Positions 18,660 through 27,207 of a DNA stretch of 64,000 nucleotides are shown here, piece by piece. Both the position numbers and the translations under genes were made by a program. Every line of letters begins with the position of its first letter. Position 1 is the stretch's first letter. The notes below the pieces were generated by a model. That model ran no database searches, was not told the DNA's origin, and worked only from the letters and a program-made list of their open reading frames with translations. The DNA comes from UBA4615 sp044368415 (GTDB lineage: Bacteria; Pseudomonadota; Gammaproteobacteria; Burkholderiales; Burkholderiaceae_E). The DNA lies in NCBI GenBank assembly GCA_044368415.1, contig JBIPLJ010000007.1:1-64000 (forward strand), written 5' to 3'.

Positions 18660-19862
18660 ATGGCATCAGACCGCGTCCTCTCCGGCATGCGCCCCACCGG
18701 CGCATTGCACCTCGGCCACTACCACGGCGCGCTCAAGAACTGGGTCCGGCTCCAGGAGGCGCACGACTGCTTCTTCTTCGTCGCCGACTGGCACGCACTG
18801 ACCACCCACTACGATTCGCCCGAGGTCATCGGCAACAACGTCTGGGAGATGGTGATCGACTGGCTTGCAGCCGGCATCGATCCCGCGAAGGCCGTCCTCT
18901 TCATCCAGTCGCGCCTGCCGCAGCACGCCGAGCTGTTTCTCGCGCTCTCGATGTGCACACCGCTCGGCTGGCTCGAACGCGTGCCGACCTACAAGGATCA
19001 GCAGGAGAAGCTGAGCGAGCGGGACCTGACGACCTACGGCTTCCTCGGCTACCCGCTGCTGCAGGCCGCCGACATCCTCATGTACCGCGCTCAGTGGGTG
19101 CCGGTCGGCGAGGACCAGGTGCCGCACGTCGAGCTCACCCGCGAGGTCGCCCGCCGCTTCAACCACCTGTTCGGCCGCGAGCCCGGCTTCGAGGACAAGG
19201 CCGCTTCGGCACTGAAGAAGCTCGGCGGCAAGCGCGGTCAGGCCTACGAGGACTATCGGGTGCGCTACCAGCAGAACGGCGAGGCCGCCGCGCTCGAGGG
19301 CGCGCGCTCGCTGGTCGCCGGCACGCAGAGCCTGTCGGACGATGACCGCGCGCGGCTGCTCGGCTGGCTCGAGGGCGGCCGGCGCCGGATCCTCGTCGAG
19401 CCGCAGGCGCTGCTGACCGAGGCCTCGAAGGTGCCGGGCCTGGACGGCGCGAAGATGTCGAAGAGCTACGGCAACGCGGTGGCCATGCGCGAGGATCCGG
19501 CATCGGTCACGAAGAAGCTGCGCCAGATGCCGACGGACCCGGCGCGCGTGCGCCGCACGGATCCTGGCAATCCGGACAACTGCCCGGTGTGGCAGCTGCA
19601 TCAGGTGTACTCGAACGCCGAGGTCAAGGCCTGGGCGCGCCAGGGTTGCACCACCGCTGGCATCGGCTGCCTCGACTGCAAGCAGCCGGTGATCGACGCG
19701 ATCGTCGCCGAGCAGACGGTGTTCATCGAGCGAGCAAAGCCCTACGTCGAGGACCCGCGCAGGGTCCGCGAGATCATGGATGCCGGCTGCGAGCGGGCTC
19801 GTGCCGTCTCGGCCGAGACCCTGCACGACGTCAAGGATGCGATGGGGCTCGGCTACGTCTGA
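18660..19862 (+). CDS. trpS: Tryptophan-tRNA ligase
   Basis: Charges tRNA-Trp. Class I synthetase, 400 residues, which is the longer form with an insertion common in beta- and gammaproteobacteria. Signatures: SGMRPTGALHLGHYHGA (HIGH-type) near the start and GAKMSKSYGN (KMSKS) at about residue 262. A C-terminal CLDCKQPVID segment contains a Cys pair. The ATG at 18660 sits 8 bp after a -10-like TACAAT, with no Shine-Dalgarno sequence between. It converges on the GGDEF-EAL gene with a gap of 89 bp. Confidence 0.97.
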   Translation: MASDRVLSGMRPTGALHLGHYHGALKNWVRLQEAHDCFFFVADWHALTTHYDSPEVIGNNVWEMVIDWLAAGIDPAKAVLFIQSRLPQHAELFLALSMCTPLGWLERVPTYKDQQEKLSERDLTTYGFLGYPLLQAADILMYRAQWVPVGEDQVPHVELTREVARRFNHLFGREPGFEDKAASALKKLGGKRGQAYEDYRVRYQQNGEAAALEGARSLVAGTQSLSDDDRARLLGWLEGGRRRILVEPQALLTEASKVPGLDGAKMSKSYGNAVAMREDPASVTKKLRQMPTDPARVRRTDPGNPDNCPVWQLHQVYSNAEVKAWARQGCTTAGIGCLDCKQPVIDAIVAEQTVFIERAKPYVEDPRRVREIMDAGCERARAVSAETLHDVKDAMGLGYV

Positions 19863-19951
19863 CCGGGTGCGCCGGCGGCCCGCATCGTGCGGGTCGCGCG
19901 GTCCCGCTGCTCTCTTGCAGCGCAAGGCGAGCGTGTACGCTTAGCCCGACC

Positions 19952-22849
19952 TCAGAGGGTCGGACCGGCCGGTCCCCGCGCCCCGGTGTTGACTAGGTGC
20001 ATCTGTCGCAGCTGCGGCAGCGAGTCGAGGAAGTCGCGCAGCTGCGCCAGCGGCAGGGGGGCGCAGATGAACGAGCCTTGCATGCGGTCGCATTCGAAGG
20101 TGCGCAGCGCGCGCATCTCGGCCGCGGTCTCGACGCCTTCGGCCATCGCTTGCAGTCCGAGCTTGCCGGCGAGCGTCGTGATCGCCTGGATGATCGCTGC
20201 GTTGCCGCGGTCCTCGGGCAGGCCGCGGATGAAGGTGCGGTCGATCTTCAGGCCGTCGACCGGCAGGTTCTTCAGGTAGGACAGCGACGCGTAGCCGGTG
20301 CCGAAGTTGTCGATGATCACCTTCACGCCGAGCCGGCGCAGCTCGGCGAGCAGCGCGACTGTCTTGTCGCTGTTGTCGATCAGCGCGTTCTCGGTGAGCT
20401 CGAGCCGCAGCAGGCTCGGCGGCACATTGCGCTCGGTCAGCAGCGCGTTGAGCTGGGCGAGGAAGCCGTCCTCTGCGAGCTGGCGCGGGGAGATGTTCAC
20501 CGAGATCGCCACCTCCTCGAACTTGTCGAGACCGAGCTCGACCCGGTCGTCGAGCGCGCGCCGGATCGCCCACAGGCCGACCTCGCGCACGAGGTTGCTT
20601 TGCTCGGCGGCGGGCAGGAACTTCTCGGGCAGCAGCAGCCCGCGCACCGGGTGCCGCCAGCGCATCAAGGCCTCGATGCCGACGATGCGGCGCTCGCCGA
20701 CCGCGAGCACCGGCTGGTAGTACAGGTCGACCTCGCCGCGCTGCAGTGCCAGCGGGAACTCGGCGCCGAGCTGGAGCTGGTCGCTGCGCTCGTCGGAGAG
20801 ATCGCCAGCGAAGAAGCGCACGTCGTTGCGGCCCTCGGACTTCACGCGGTACATCGCGCTGTCGGCACACTTGATCAGCAGATGGGCGTCCCGGCCGTCG
20901 TCCGGCGCGACCGCGACCCCAATGGAGGCGGACAGGAAGTGCGCGCGGTTCACCAGCACGAAGGGCTTCTCGATCGCGGCGAGCACGCGGCGGGCGAGCC
21001 GCTCGATCTCGGCGCGGTCCTTCAGGTCGAGCAGCAGCAGGATGAACTCGTCGCCGCCGATCCGGCCGGCGATATCGACCGAGCGGATGGACTCGCGGAA
21101 GCGTCGCGCCACCTCGATCAGCACCTGGTCTCCGACCGAGTGGCCGAGCGTATCGTTGATGATCTTGTAGCGGTCGAGGTCGACGTACAGCACCGCCCCG
21201 GCGCGCTCGTGTTTGAGCGCCTCCTCGAGCTGATGGGTCAGGTAGACGCGGTTGGGCAGGCCGGTGAGCGCATCGTGCAGCGACGCGTGCATCAGGCGCT
21301 TCTCGGCCGACTTGCGCTGCAGGTAGAGCGACATCGTCCGCGACAGGATCTCGGCGAGCTGCTGCATCAGCGCGTCGGCACGGAACCCGACCGAGCCGAA
21401 GCAGAGCAGGGCCGACAGCACGTTGTGCTGCTCGTCCATGATCGGCGCGATGAACGCGGCGTTCTGCCCAAGCGCCGCGGTCTGGTAGCGCTTGGCGAAC
21501 TCCGGCTCGCTCGAGAGATCGTGCAGCCAGACCGCCTGGCCGGTGGCCCACGCGCGCCCCTCCACGCCGTCGGCGCTCATCGGCAGCTGCGCCGGCAGCT
21601 CGGCGAGCATCCGGGTGAGCGTCGGCGAGCCCCAGCGCTCGCGCACCGTGAGCGCCCGCGTGCCGGGGATCTGGACAAGGTGGGCGCCACCCGACCAACC
21701 CATCAGCCCGCAGAGCGTGATGATCAGCGCGGTGATCACGCGCTCGGGCTCGGTCTGCTCGCGCATGATCGAGGCCATCTCGCTCTCGAGCTGCAGCAGC
21801 AACTGCTGCTGGCGCTCGCGGGTGACCTCGCGGCCCACGCCCCGGTAGCCGCGGAAGCGCCCGCCGTCGTCGAAGATCGGCTTGCCCGCGAGTGACACCA
21901 AGTGCACGTTGCCCTGCGGGTCGAGCAGACCGAACTCGAAGGCCTCGAACGGCCGGCTCGCGGCGAGGTCCGCCCGATGGTGCTCCCAGTCGGCCTTCGG
22001 GAAGTCGGTGGTCTGCACTTCCCAGCGGCGCTTGCCCATGCCGGACTTCACCCAGTCGCCACCGAGGGCCGCGAACGCACTGTCCGACACGAAGCTCAGT
22101 CGGTGCTCGAGGTCGGTCTCCCAGACCCAATCGGCCGAGAGCTGCGTCAGGTCGCGGAACTTGGCCTCGCTGGCGGCCAGCTGCTGGGCCATCGCGCGCA
22201 TCGTGGTGATGTCCTGCACGATGCCCGCGAGCCGCACGGTGCGGCCAGTCTTGTCGGTCTCGGCCCGCGCCACGCTGCGGACCCAGACCTGCTCGCTGCC
22301 GTGTTTGGTGTACCGGTACTCGATACGCACCTCCCGGCCATGCTTGATCGCGCGCCGGTGTGCCGACCGCCAGCGTCCCTGGTCGTCCGGATGCACGCAG
22401 ATGAAGAACGCCTTCGGGCTGGGCGGTGGCTGCGCGGGGTCGATGCCGAAGACCCTGAAGGCGCCGTCGCTCCAGTAGTAGCGCCCCTCGCCGATGTCGT
22501 AGACCCAGGAGCCGAGGACCGCGAGGCTCTCGGCCACGCCGTACTGGCCCTGGAGCTCCGAGAGCCGGCGCACGATGCCGCGCTCCTCGCCGAGCTGCTC
22601 GACGACATTGAGCAGCAGGAACGCGATGACGCCGAGGGCCATCAGCGAGAGCGGCAGAGCGAAGACCGCTGCGCCGCCGAGGGTCTCCGGGGCCATCTTC
22701 GCGGCAAGGTGCAGGCAGATCGCGAGGGCGAGCGTCACCCCGACGACCAGCCAGCTCCGCCGGTGCGCGCACGCCTGTCCGTAGAATCTGCTCAGCGCTT
22801 CAGGGTTCACCGACCGCCGCCATGCCGCTGGCGTCCGCTCCTTTGCCAC
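19952..22849 (-). CDS. Membrane-anchored PAS-PAS-GAF-GGDEF-EAL c-di-GMP signalling protein
   Basis: A protein of about 965 residues that could make and/or break cyclic di-GMP. Two N-terminal membrane segments (about residues 34-83) are followed by two PAS domains, a GAF-like domain, GGDEF (about 535-700) and EAL (about 715-950). The GGDEF domain has an intact active site (RIGGDEF) and an RxxD inhibitory site (RSVD) five residues before it. The EAL domain keeps EAL, ENAL and EGVET, but the loop-6 motif reads DNFGTGY instead of DDFGTGY (codon 20306-20308), losing one metal-binding Asp. I chose GTG 22849; a GTG at 22906 is open but overlaps the divergent methyltransferase. Confidence 0.9.
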   Translation of the reverse strand: MAKERTPAAWRRSVNPEALSRFYGQACAHRRSWLVVGVTLALAICLHLAAKMAPETLGGAAVFALPLSLMALGVIAFLLLNVVEQLGEERGIVRRLSELQGQYGVAESLAVLGSWVYDIGEGRYYWSDGAFRVFGIDPAQPPPSPKAFFICVHPDDQGRWRSAHRRAIKHGREVRIEYRYTKHGSEQVWVRSVARAETDKTGRTVRLAGIVQDITTMRAMAQQLAASEAKFRDLTQLSADWVWETDLEHRLSFVSDSAFAALGGDWVKSGMGKRRWEVQTTDFPKADWEHHRADLAASRPFEAFEFGLLDPQGNVHLVSLAGKPIFDDGGRFRGYRGVGREVTRERQQQLLLQLESEMASIMREQTEPERVITALIITLCGLMGWSGGAHLVQIPGTRALTVRERWGSPTLTRMLAELPAQLPMSADGVEGRAWATGQAVWLHDLSSEPEFAKRYQTAALGQNAAFIAPIMDEQHNVLSALLCFGSVGFRADALMQQLAEILSRTMSLYLQRKSAEKRLMHASLHDALTGLPNRVYLTHQLEEALKHERAGAVLYVDLDRYKIINDTLGHSVGDQVLIEVARRFRESIRSVDIAGRIGGDEFILLLLDLKDRAEIERLARRVLAAIEKPFVLVNRAHFLSASIGVAVAPDDGRDAHLLIKCADSAMYRVKSEGRNDVRFFAGDLSDERSDQLQLGAEFPLALQRGEVDLYYQPVLAVGERRIVGIEALMRWRHPVRGLLLPEKFLPAAEQSNLVREVGLWAIRRALDDRVELGLDKFEEVAISVNISPRQLAEDGFLAQLNALLTERNVPPSLLRLELTENALIDNSDKTVALLAELRRLGVKVIIDNFGTGYASLSYLKNLPVDGLKIDRTFIRGLPEDRGNAAIIQAITTLAGKLGLQAMAEGVETAAEMRALRTFECDRMQGSFICAPLPLAQLRDFLDSLPQLRQMHLVNTGARGPAGPTL

Positions 22850-22866
22850 GTTTAACACACCACCCG

Positions 22867-23457
22867 ATGACCATCGCTGCCGTCTCCGAGTCCCGTCCAG
22901 AGCCACCGTCCCATGCCGGCCCCAGCGTGCCCTCTAGATGGATCGCGCGCTGGCTGCCGGCCGTGCGCCCGGGAGGCCGTGTCCTCGACTTCGCCTGCGG
23001 CACCGGCCGCCACGCGCGGCTGGCCCGCGAAGCGGGTCACTCTGTGCTTGCAGTCGACCGTGACACGACCGCTCTGGCCACGCTGGAGGGTACGGGCATC
23101 GAGGCCCGGCCGGAAGATCTGGAGCATGGACGGTGGTCGTTCGCGGCCGAGCGGTTCGACGCGATCGTGGTCGCGAACTACCTGTTTCGGCCCCGTTTGG
23201 ACCTGCTCGCGGCGCTGCTGGCCCCGGGGGGGATATGGCTCTACGAGACCTTCGCCGACGGCAACGCCCGCTACGGGCGGCCGTCGAGCCCGGCCTTCCT
23301 GCTGCGTCAGGGCGAGCTCGTCCGGGCCATCGGGCGTGCTGGCCTGCACCTGCTCGCCTACGAGGACGGCTTCCTGCCCGCGCCACAGCCGGCGCGAGTG
23401 CAGCGGGCGGTGGCGGTTCGGGGGCCGTTCGACCCCGAGAGGCTGCCCCTGCCCTGA
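22867..23457 (+). CDS. Class I SAM-dependent methyltransferase
   Basis: A 196-residue methyltransferase. Motif I is VLDFACGTGRHAR, motif II ends in AVDRD, and the motif IV region is FDAIVVANYLFRP. The short size suggests a small-molecule rather than a protein or rRNA substrate; TehB-like tellurite/thiol methyltransferases have this look, but the substrate is not known. It is divergent from the GGDEF-EAL gene and ends 55 bp before dapA, a position it shares in related genomes as I recall. Confidence 0.85.
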   Translation: MTIAAVSESRPEPPSHAGPSVPSRWIARWLPAVRPGGRVLDFACGTGRHARLAREAGHSVLAVDRDTTALATLEGTGIEARPEDLEHGRWSFAAERFDAIVVANYLFRPRLDLLAALLAPGGIWLYETFADGNARYGRPSSPAFLLRQGELVRAIGRAGLHLLAYEDGFLPAPQPARVQRAVAVRGPFDPERLPLP

Positions 23458-23479
23458 CCGTCCGTCGGGCGTGCTGCGA

Positions 23480-23485
23480 TAGAAT
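23480..23485 (+). promoter_or_regulatory. Likely -10 box (TAGAAT) of the dapA-bamC operon
   Basis: TAGAAT lies 28 bp upstream of the dapA ATG, just past the methyltransferase stop. No convincing -35. Confidence 0.45.
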
Positions 23486-23512
23486 CGCGGTTTTCCGTCA
23501 CCCATCCCCACC

Positions 23513-24391
23513 ATGATCACAGGCAGCATCGTCGCCATCGTCACGCCGATGCACGAGGACGGCAACCTCGACCTGGCGCGTTACCGCGCGCTGATCGACT
23601 GGCATGTTGCGAGCGGCACCGCCGCCATCGTGGCGGTCGGCACCACCGGCGAGTCGCCCACGGTCGACGTCGATGAACATGCGACGCTGATCCGCGTGGC
23701 GGTCGAACACGCCGCGGGGCGCGTGCCGGTCATCGCCGGCACGGGTGGCAACTCCACGCGCGAGGCGATCGCGCTGACCCGCCATGCGGCCGAGGTCGGC
23801 GCGCAGGCCTCGCTGCAGGTCGTGCCCTATTACAACAAGCCTGGTCAGGAAGGCCTGTACCAGCACTTCCGCGCGGTCGCGGAGTCAGCCGACCTGCCCG
23901 TGATCCTCTACAACGTGCCCGGCCGCTCGGTTGCTGATCTGGCCAACGACACCATCGTGCGCTTGGCCGAAGTGCCGGGCATCGTCGGCCTGAAGGACGC
24001 CACCGGCGACATGCCACGGGTCTCGGACCTGCTATCGCGCGTGCCGGCCGAGTTCGCGCTGTACAGCGGCAACGACGATTCGGCCCTCGCGTTAATGGCG
24101 CTCGGCGGACACGGCGTCATCTCGGTGACCGCCAACGTCGCGCCGCGCGAGATGGCCCAGCTGTGCGCGGCGGCCCTTGCCGGCGACCTGAAGTCCGCCC
24201 GCGCTATCAACAACCGCCTGCTGCCGCTGCACTTCAAGCTGTTTGTCGAGGCCAACCCCATTCCGCTGAAGTGGGCGCTGCAGCGGATGGGCCGCATCGA
24301 GGGCGGCATCCGCATGCCGATGACGCCGCTCGAGCCGCGTCACCACGCGGTGGTCGAGGCGGCGCTGCGCCAGTCGGGAGTGCTCGCATGA
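23513..24391 (+). CDS. dapA: 4-hydroxy-tetrahydrodipicolinate synthase
   Basis: Condenses pyruvate with aspartate semialdehyde, the first committed step to lysine and meso-diaminopimelate for the cell wall. It is a 292-residue TIM barrel of normal length. Visible: GTTGESPT, the conserved Tyr in PYYNKP, ILYNVPGRS, and the Schiff-base Lys in VGLKDATGD. Its stop overlaps the bamC start (ATGA), the usual dapA-bamC (dapX) coupling. lysC, which feeds the same pathway, is elsewhere in the window. Confidence 0.98.
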   Translation: MITGSIVAIVTPMHEDGNLDLARYRALIDWHVASGTAAIVAVGTTGESPTVDVDEHATLIRVAVEHAAGRVPVIAGTGGNSTREAIALTRHAAEVGAQASLQVVPYYNKPGQEGLYQHFRAVAESADLPVILYNVPGRSVADLANDTIVRLAEVPGIVGLKDATGDMPRVSDLLSRVPAEFALYSGNDDSALALMALGGHGVISVTANVAPREMAQLCAAALAGDLKSARAINNRLLPLHFKLFVEANPIPLKWALQRMGRIEGGIRMPMTPLEPRHHAVVEAALRQSGVLA

Positions 24392-25575
24392 GGGCGCTGT
24401 ACATGCGCCTGCCGCGTGCCCCGCTTGCGCTCGCGCTGCTCGCGGCGCTGCTCGGTGGCTGCTCGATCTCCGACGGTTTCCGGGAGGTTACCAGCATCGA
24501 GTACAAGAGCGCCTCGAAGGGGCCGCCGCTCGACATCCCGCCCGACCTGGTCAAGCCGCGCGGCGACGATCGTTTCGCAGTCCCCGACCGACCGGCCGCC
24601 GGCACCACGTTCTCCGACTTCTCGCGAGAGCGTGCCGTCGAGCGTGTGTCCCCGACGGCAGGCGGCCCGGTGGTGCTGCCACAGTCGCAGGGCGCGCGTA
24701 TCGATCGCCAGGGCTCGCAGCGCTGGCTCGTCGTCGACCAGCCGCCCGAGAAGGTCTGGCCGGTCGTGCGCGACTTCTGGTCCGAGTCGGGCTTCGCACT
24801 GCGCCTGGAGTCGCCCGAGACCGGCATCATGGAGACCGACTGGGCCGAGCGCCGCGCGGCGGTGCCGGATTCGTGGGTGCGCAGCCAGCTCTCGCGGGTA
24901 CTGAACAGCCTGTACACCTCCGGTGAGCGCGACAAGTTCCGCACGCGGCTCGAGTCGAGCGGCAAGGGCACCGAGATCTTCGTCAGCCATCGCGGCATGA
25001 CGGAGGAGCTGACCGGCGCGCAGAAGGAATCGACCGTTTGGGTGACCCGTCCGTCCGACCCCGAGCTCGAGGCCGAGTTCCTACGCCGGCTGATGCTGCG
25101 CTTCGGGCCGGTCGGCGGCTCGACGCAGCAGGCCTCGCCCGGACCAACGTCCACGGGTGGCCCGGCCCCGGCGCTGGCGCCTGTGCCGGACCGCGCGCGC
25201 ATCGTCGACATCGACGGTCGCCAGGTCGTCGTGCTGACCGAGGGCTTCGACCGGTCGTGGCGCCAGGTCGGCCTCGCGCTCGACCGCAGCGGCTTCACCG
25301 TCGAGGATCGCGACCGATCCAAGGGCGCGTTCTTCGTGCGCTACGTCGATCCGGAGCAGGAGGCCCGTGCTCGAGGCGTGATCGACCGGGTCTTCGGCAC
25401 CGGTCCGAAGAAGGACCTGACCGGGCGCCGCTACCGGATCGTCATCCAGGATGGCGTAGGCGGGCGCGGCTCGCAGGTGTCTGTATTCGATGAGGAGGGC
25501 AGGGTGCCTTCGGTCGACGCCGACAAGCGCAACGTGACCCGCATCGTCGCGATCCTGCTCGAACAGCTCCGCTGA
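24388..25575 (+). CDS. bamC: Outer membrane assembly lipoprotein BamC
   Basis: A lipoprotein of the Bam complex, which inserts beta-barrel proteins in the outer membrane. It has 395 residues. The signal peptide ends with a lipobox LGGC (Cys25). A disordered N-terminal stretch contains the family's PLDIPPDLVKP, which contacts BamD. Two helix-grip domains follow, with RWLVVDQPPEKVWPVVRDFW opening the first and GFDRSWRQVGLALDRSGF the second. The ATG at 24388 overlaps the dapA stop. Confidence 0.93.
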   Translation: MRALYMRLPRAPLALALLAALLGGCSISDGFREVTSIEYKSASKGPPLDIPPDLVKPRGDDRFAVPDRPAAGTTFSDFSRERAVERVSPTAGGPVVLPQSQGARIDRQGSQRWLVVDQPPEKVWPVVRDFWSESGFALRLESPETGIMETDWAERRAAVPDSWVRSQLSRVLNSLYTSGERDKFRTRLESSGKGTEIFVSHRGMTEELTGAQKESTVWVTRPSDPELEAEFLRRLMLRFGPVGGSTQQASPGPTSTGGPAPALAPVPDRARIVDIDGRQVVVLTEGFDRSWRQVGLALDRSGFTVEDRDRSKGAFFVRYVDPEQEARARGVIDRVFGTGPKKDLTGRRYRIVIQDGVGGRGSQVSVFDEEGRVPSVDADKRNVTRIVAILLEQLR

Positions 25576-25579
25576 GACG

Positions 25580-26365
25580 GTGCGATTCGCCAGCCTGGGC
25601 AGTGGCAGCGAGGGCAACGGCCTGCTCGTGGAGACCGGAGGTGGCGCGGCCGGTGGCCGCGCCTGTCGTGTGCTGGTTGATTGCGGCTTCGGGCTGCGGG
25701 ACGCCGAGCGGCGGCTCGCCCGCCTCGGCTGCGAACCCGGCACGCTCGACGGCATCCTCGTCACCCACGAGCACGGTGATCATGTCGGCGGGGTCTTCCG
25801 CCTCGCGCGCCATCATGCGATCCCGGTCTATCTCACCTACGGCACGCTGCGCGCGAGCCCGCAGGCGAAGGGCTGCGAGTCACTGGTCCGGGTGATCGAC
25901 TCCCACCGGGCGTTCGAGCTCGGCGGCCTGCGCATCGAACCCTTCCCGGTCCCCCACGACGCTCGCGAGCCGGTTCAGTACGTGCTCGACGACGGCGGTG
26001 CCCGGCTCGGCGTGCTCACCGACATCGGTCATCCGACCGCACACCTGCCGCTGGCGCTGTCGCGACTGACCGCGCTGGTGCTCGAGACGAACCACGACGC
26101 AGGGCTGCTCGCCGGCAGCGACTATCCGATGGCGCTGAGGCGCCGTATCTCGGGCCGCTATGGGCACCTCGAGAATGCCGAGTCGGCGCGGATCCTCGAA
26201 CGCCTCGACCGCAGCCGCCTGCGGCGGGTGGTGGCGGCGCATCTGAGCCGGCAAAACAACCGCCCCGATCTCGCAAGGGCCGCGCTCGCGCCGGTGCTGG
26301 GCTGGGCCGACGAGCAGGTGCTGGTCGCCGACCAGGACGACGGACTCGCCTGGACCGTGGGATAG
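25580..26365 (+). CDS. MBL fold metallo-hydrolase (YycJ/WalJ-like)
   Basis: A 261-residue metallo-beta-lactamase-fold protein. The start RFASLGSGSEGNG, the metal-binding THEHGDHVGG, the His in PVPHDA, DIGH and the late HLSRQNN are the features of the YycJ/WalJ group, which may have 5' exonuclease activity in DNA repair. It starts with GTG 25580, 4 bp after bamC. Its last codons WTVG and stop lie in the first of three tandem copies of a 14-bp sequence, so the repeat arose at or across the gene end. Confidence 0.87.
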   Translation: MRFASLGSGSEGNGLLVETGGGAAGGRACRVLVDCGFGLRDAERRLARLGCEPGTLDGILVTHEHGDHVGGVFRLARHHAIPVYLTYGTLRASPQAKGCESLVRVIDSHRAFELGGLRIEPFPVPHDAREPVQYVLDDGGARLGVLTDIGHPTAHLPLALSRLTALVLETNHDAGLLAGSDYPMALRRRISGRYGHLENAESARILERLDRSRLRRVVAAHLSRQNNRPDLARAALAPVLGWADEQVLVADQDDGLAWTVG

Positions 26366-26400
26366 CTCGGACCGTGGGATAGCCACGGACCGTGGGATAG
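26352..26400 (+). repeat. Three copies of GGACCGTGGGATAG at the end of the MBL gene
   Basis: The 14-mer GGACCGTGGGATAG occurs at 26352, 26369 and 26387. The first copy holds the last codons and stop of the MBL gene; copies two and three are non-coding, each also carrying the TAG. Confidence 0.85.
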
Positions 26401-26456
26401 CTCAGACACGACCGGCCGGGCATGACAAGCAGGAAACGAGCTGGCCGGGAACGAGC

Positions 26457-26483
26457 GGGCCGGCGTGACGCCGGCCCTTGCTT
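26457..26483. terminator. Strong hairpin with short T-rich tail, likely terminator
   Basis: A perfect 9-bp stem (GGGCCGGCG / CGCCGGCCC) with a 3-nt loop at 26457-26477, followed by TTGCTT. It lies between the convergent MBL and lipoprotein genes and may serve the plus strand mainly. Confidence 0.6.
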
Positions 26484-26550
26484 CATGCGGCACCCGCTCG
26501 CGAGGGGCCTCGCCGGACGATCACCGCGTGGCGAACGTCCGCTCGTGTTG

Positions 26551-27018
26551 TCACTTCTTGGCGGCAGCGTCCTTCGCGGCATCGACAGCCTTGGCGGCAG
26601 CGTCCTTCGCGGCATCGACAGCCTTGGCCGCTGCGTCTTTGGCGGCGTCGGCGGCTGAGGTCGCGGCAGCGGCGGCACCGCTGGCGGCGTCAGTGGCGGC
26701 CTGGCCCGTTTTGTCGGCCGCATCCTTGGCGGCGTCGGTGGTGGCGGCCGCGGCGGCACCCGCAGCGGCACTCGCAGCCGAACCGGCCGCGGTCGCGGCG
26801 GCGCCGGCGGCGGTGCCGGCATCTTTGGCGGCCTCGACGGCCTTGGCGGCGGCGTCCTTTGCCGCATCGGCGGCCTGTGACGCGTCCGGCACGGCGACTG
26901 GGGCCGGGGCCGCTGCCGGCGCGGGCGCCGGGGCAGGTGCCGGGGCCACTTCCTTCTGGCCGCAGGCGGCGAGCGAAACGGTGAGGAGGGTCGCGACGAG
27001 GAGGGTTTTGGTATGCAT
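26551..27018 (-). CDS. Ala/Lys/Asp-rich repeat lipoprotein (LEA-like)
   Basis: A 155-residue lipoprotein. The signal peptide ends with the lipobox LAAC (Cys19). An APAP-rich linker follows, then about 110 residues made almost wholly of Ala, Lys, Asp and Thr. The C-terminal third is an 11-residue repeat, DAAKDAAAKAV, the periodicity of LEA group 3 and apolipoprotein-type amphipathic helices. Two copies are encoded by identical 33-bp DNA repeats at 26557-26622, so the length may vary among strains. Function is unknown; an extended envelope-spanning or desiccation-protective helix is possible. A promoter with an extended -10 lies upstream. Confidence 0.8.
   Translation of the reverse strand: MHTKTLLVATLLTVSLAACGQKEVAPAPAPAPAPAAAPAPVAVPDASQAADAAKDAAAKAVEAAKDAGTAAGAAATAAGSAASAAAGAAAAATTDAAKDAADKTGQAATDAASGAAAAATSAADAAKDAAAKAVDAAKDAAAKAVDAAKDAAAKK
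26557..26622 (-). repeat. Two identical tandem 33-bp repeats inside the lipoprotein gene
   Basis: Positions 26557-26589 and 26590-26622 are identical. Each encodes one 11-residue repeat, so gain or loss keeps the frame. A diverged third copy follows at 26623-26655. Confidence 0.85.
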
Positions 27019-27142
27019 GGCGGTGGCAGTCCTGAGGGAATCGGATGGGGGGCTGGTCTGGTTCTGTCGGGCCCGAAGACGGGCTTGCGCGCCCGCACGG
27101 GCACGCCGGACGGATCGGAGACCCTCGACCGGACAGCTCCCG

Positions 27143-27148
27143 ATTCTA
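27143..27148 (-). promoter_or_regulatory. Extended -10 box (TGGTAGAAT) of the repeat lipoprotein
   Basis: Read on the minus strand, TAGAAT preceded by TGG forms an extended -10. The predicted leader to the ATG at 27018 is about 118 nt. Confidence 0.45.
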
Positions 27149-27207
27149 CCAAGTTCGAGCTCGGTGCACGGTTGGCACCCGGACAGTGCGTGGCGCGAAG
27201 CTCTTGC

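Noticed and set aside
19940..19990. Hairpin around the GGDEF-EAL stop (CCGACC/GGTCGG) as a terminator
   Set aside because: The stem is short, overlaps the coding end and has no T-run.
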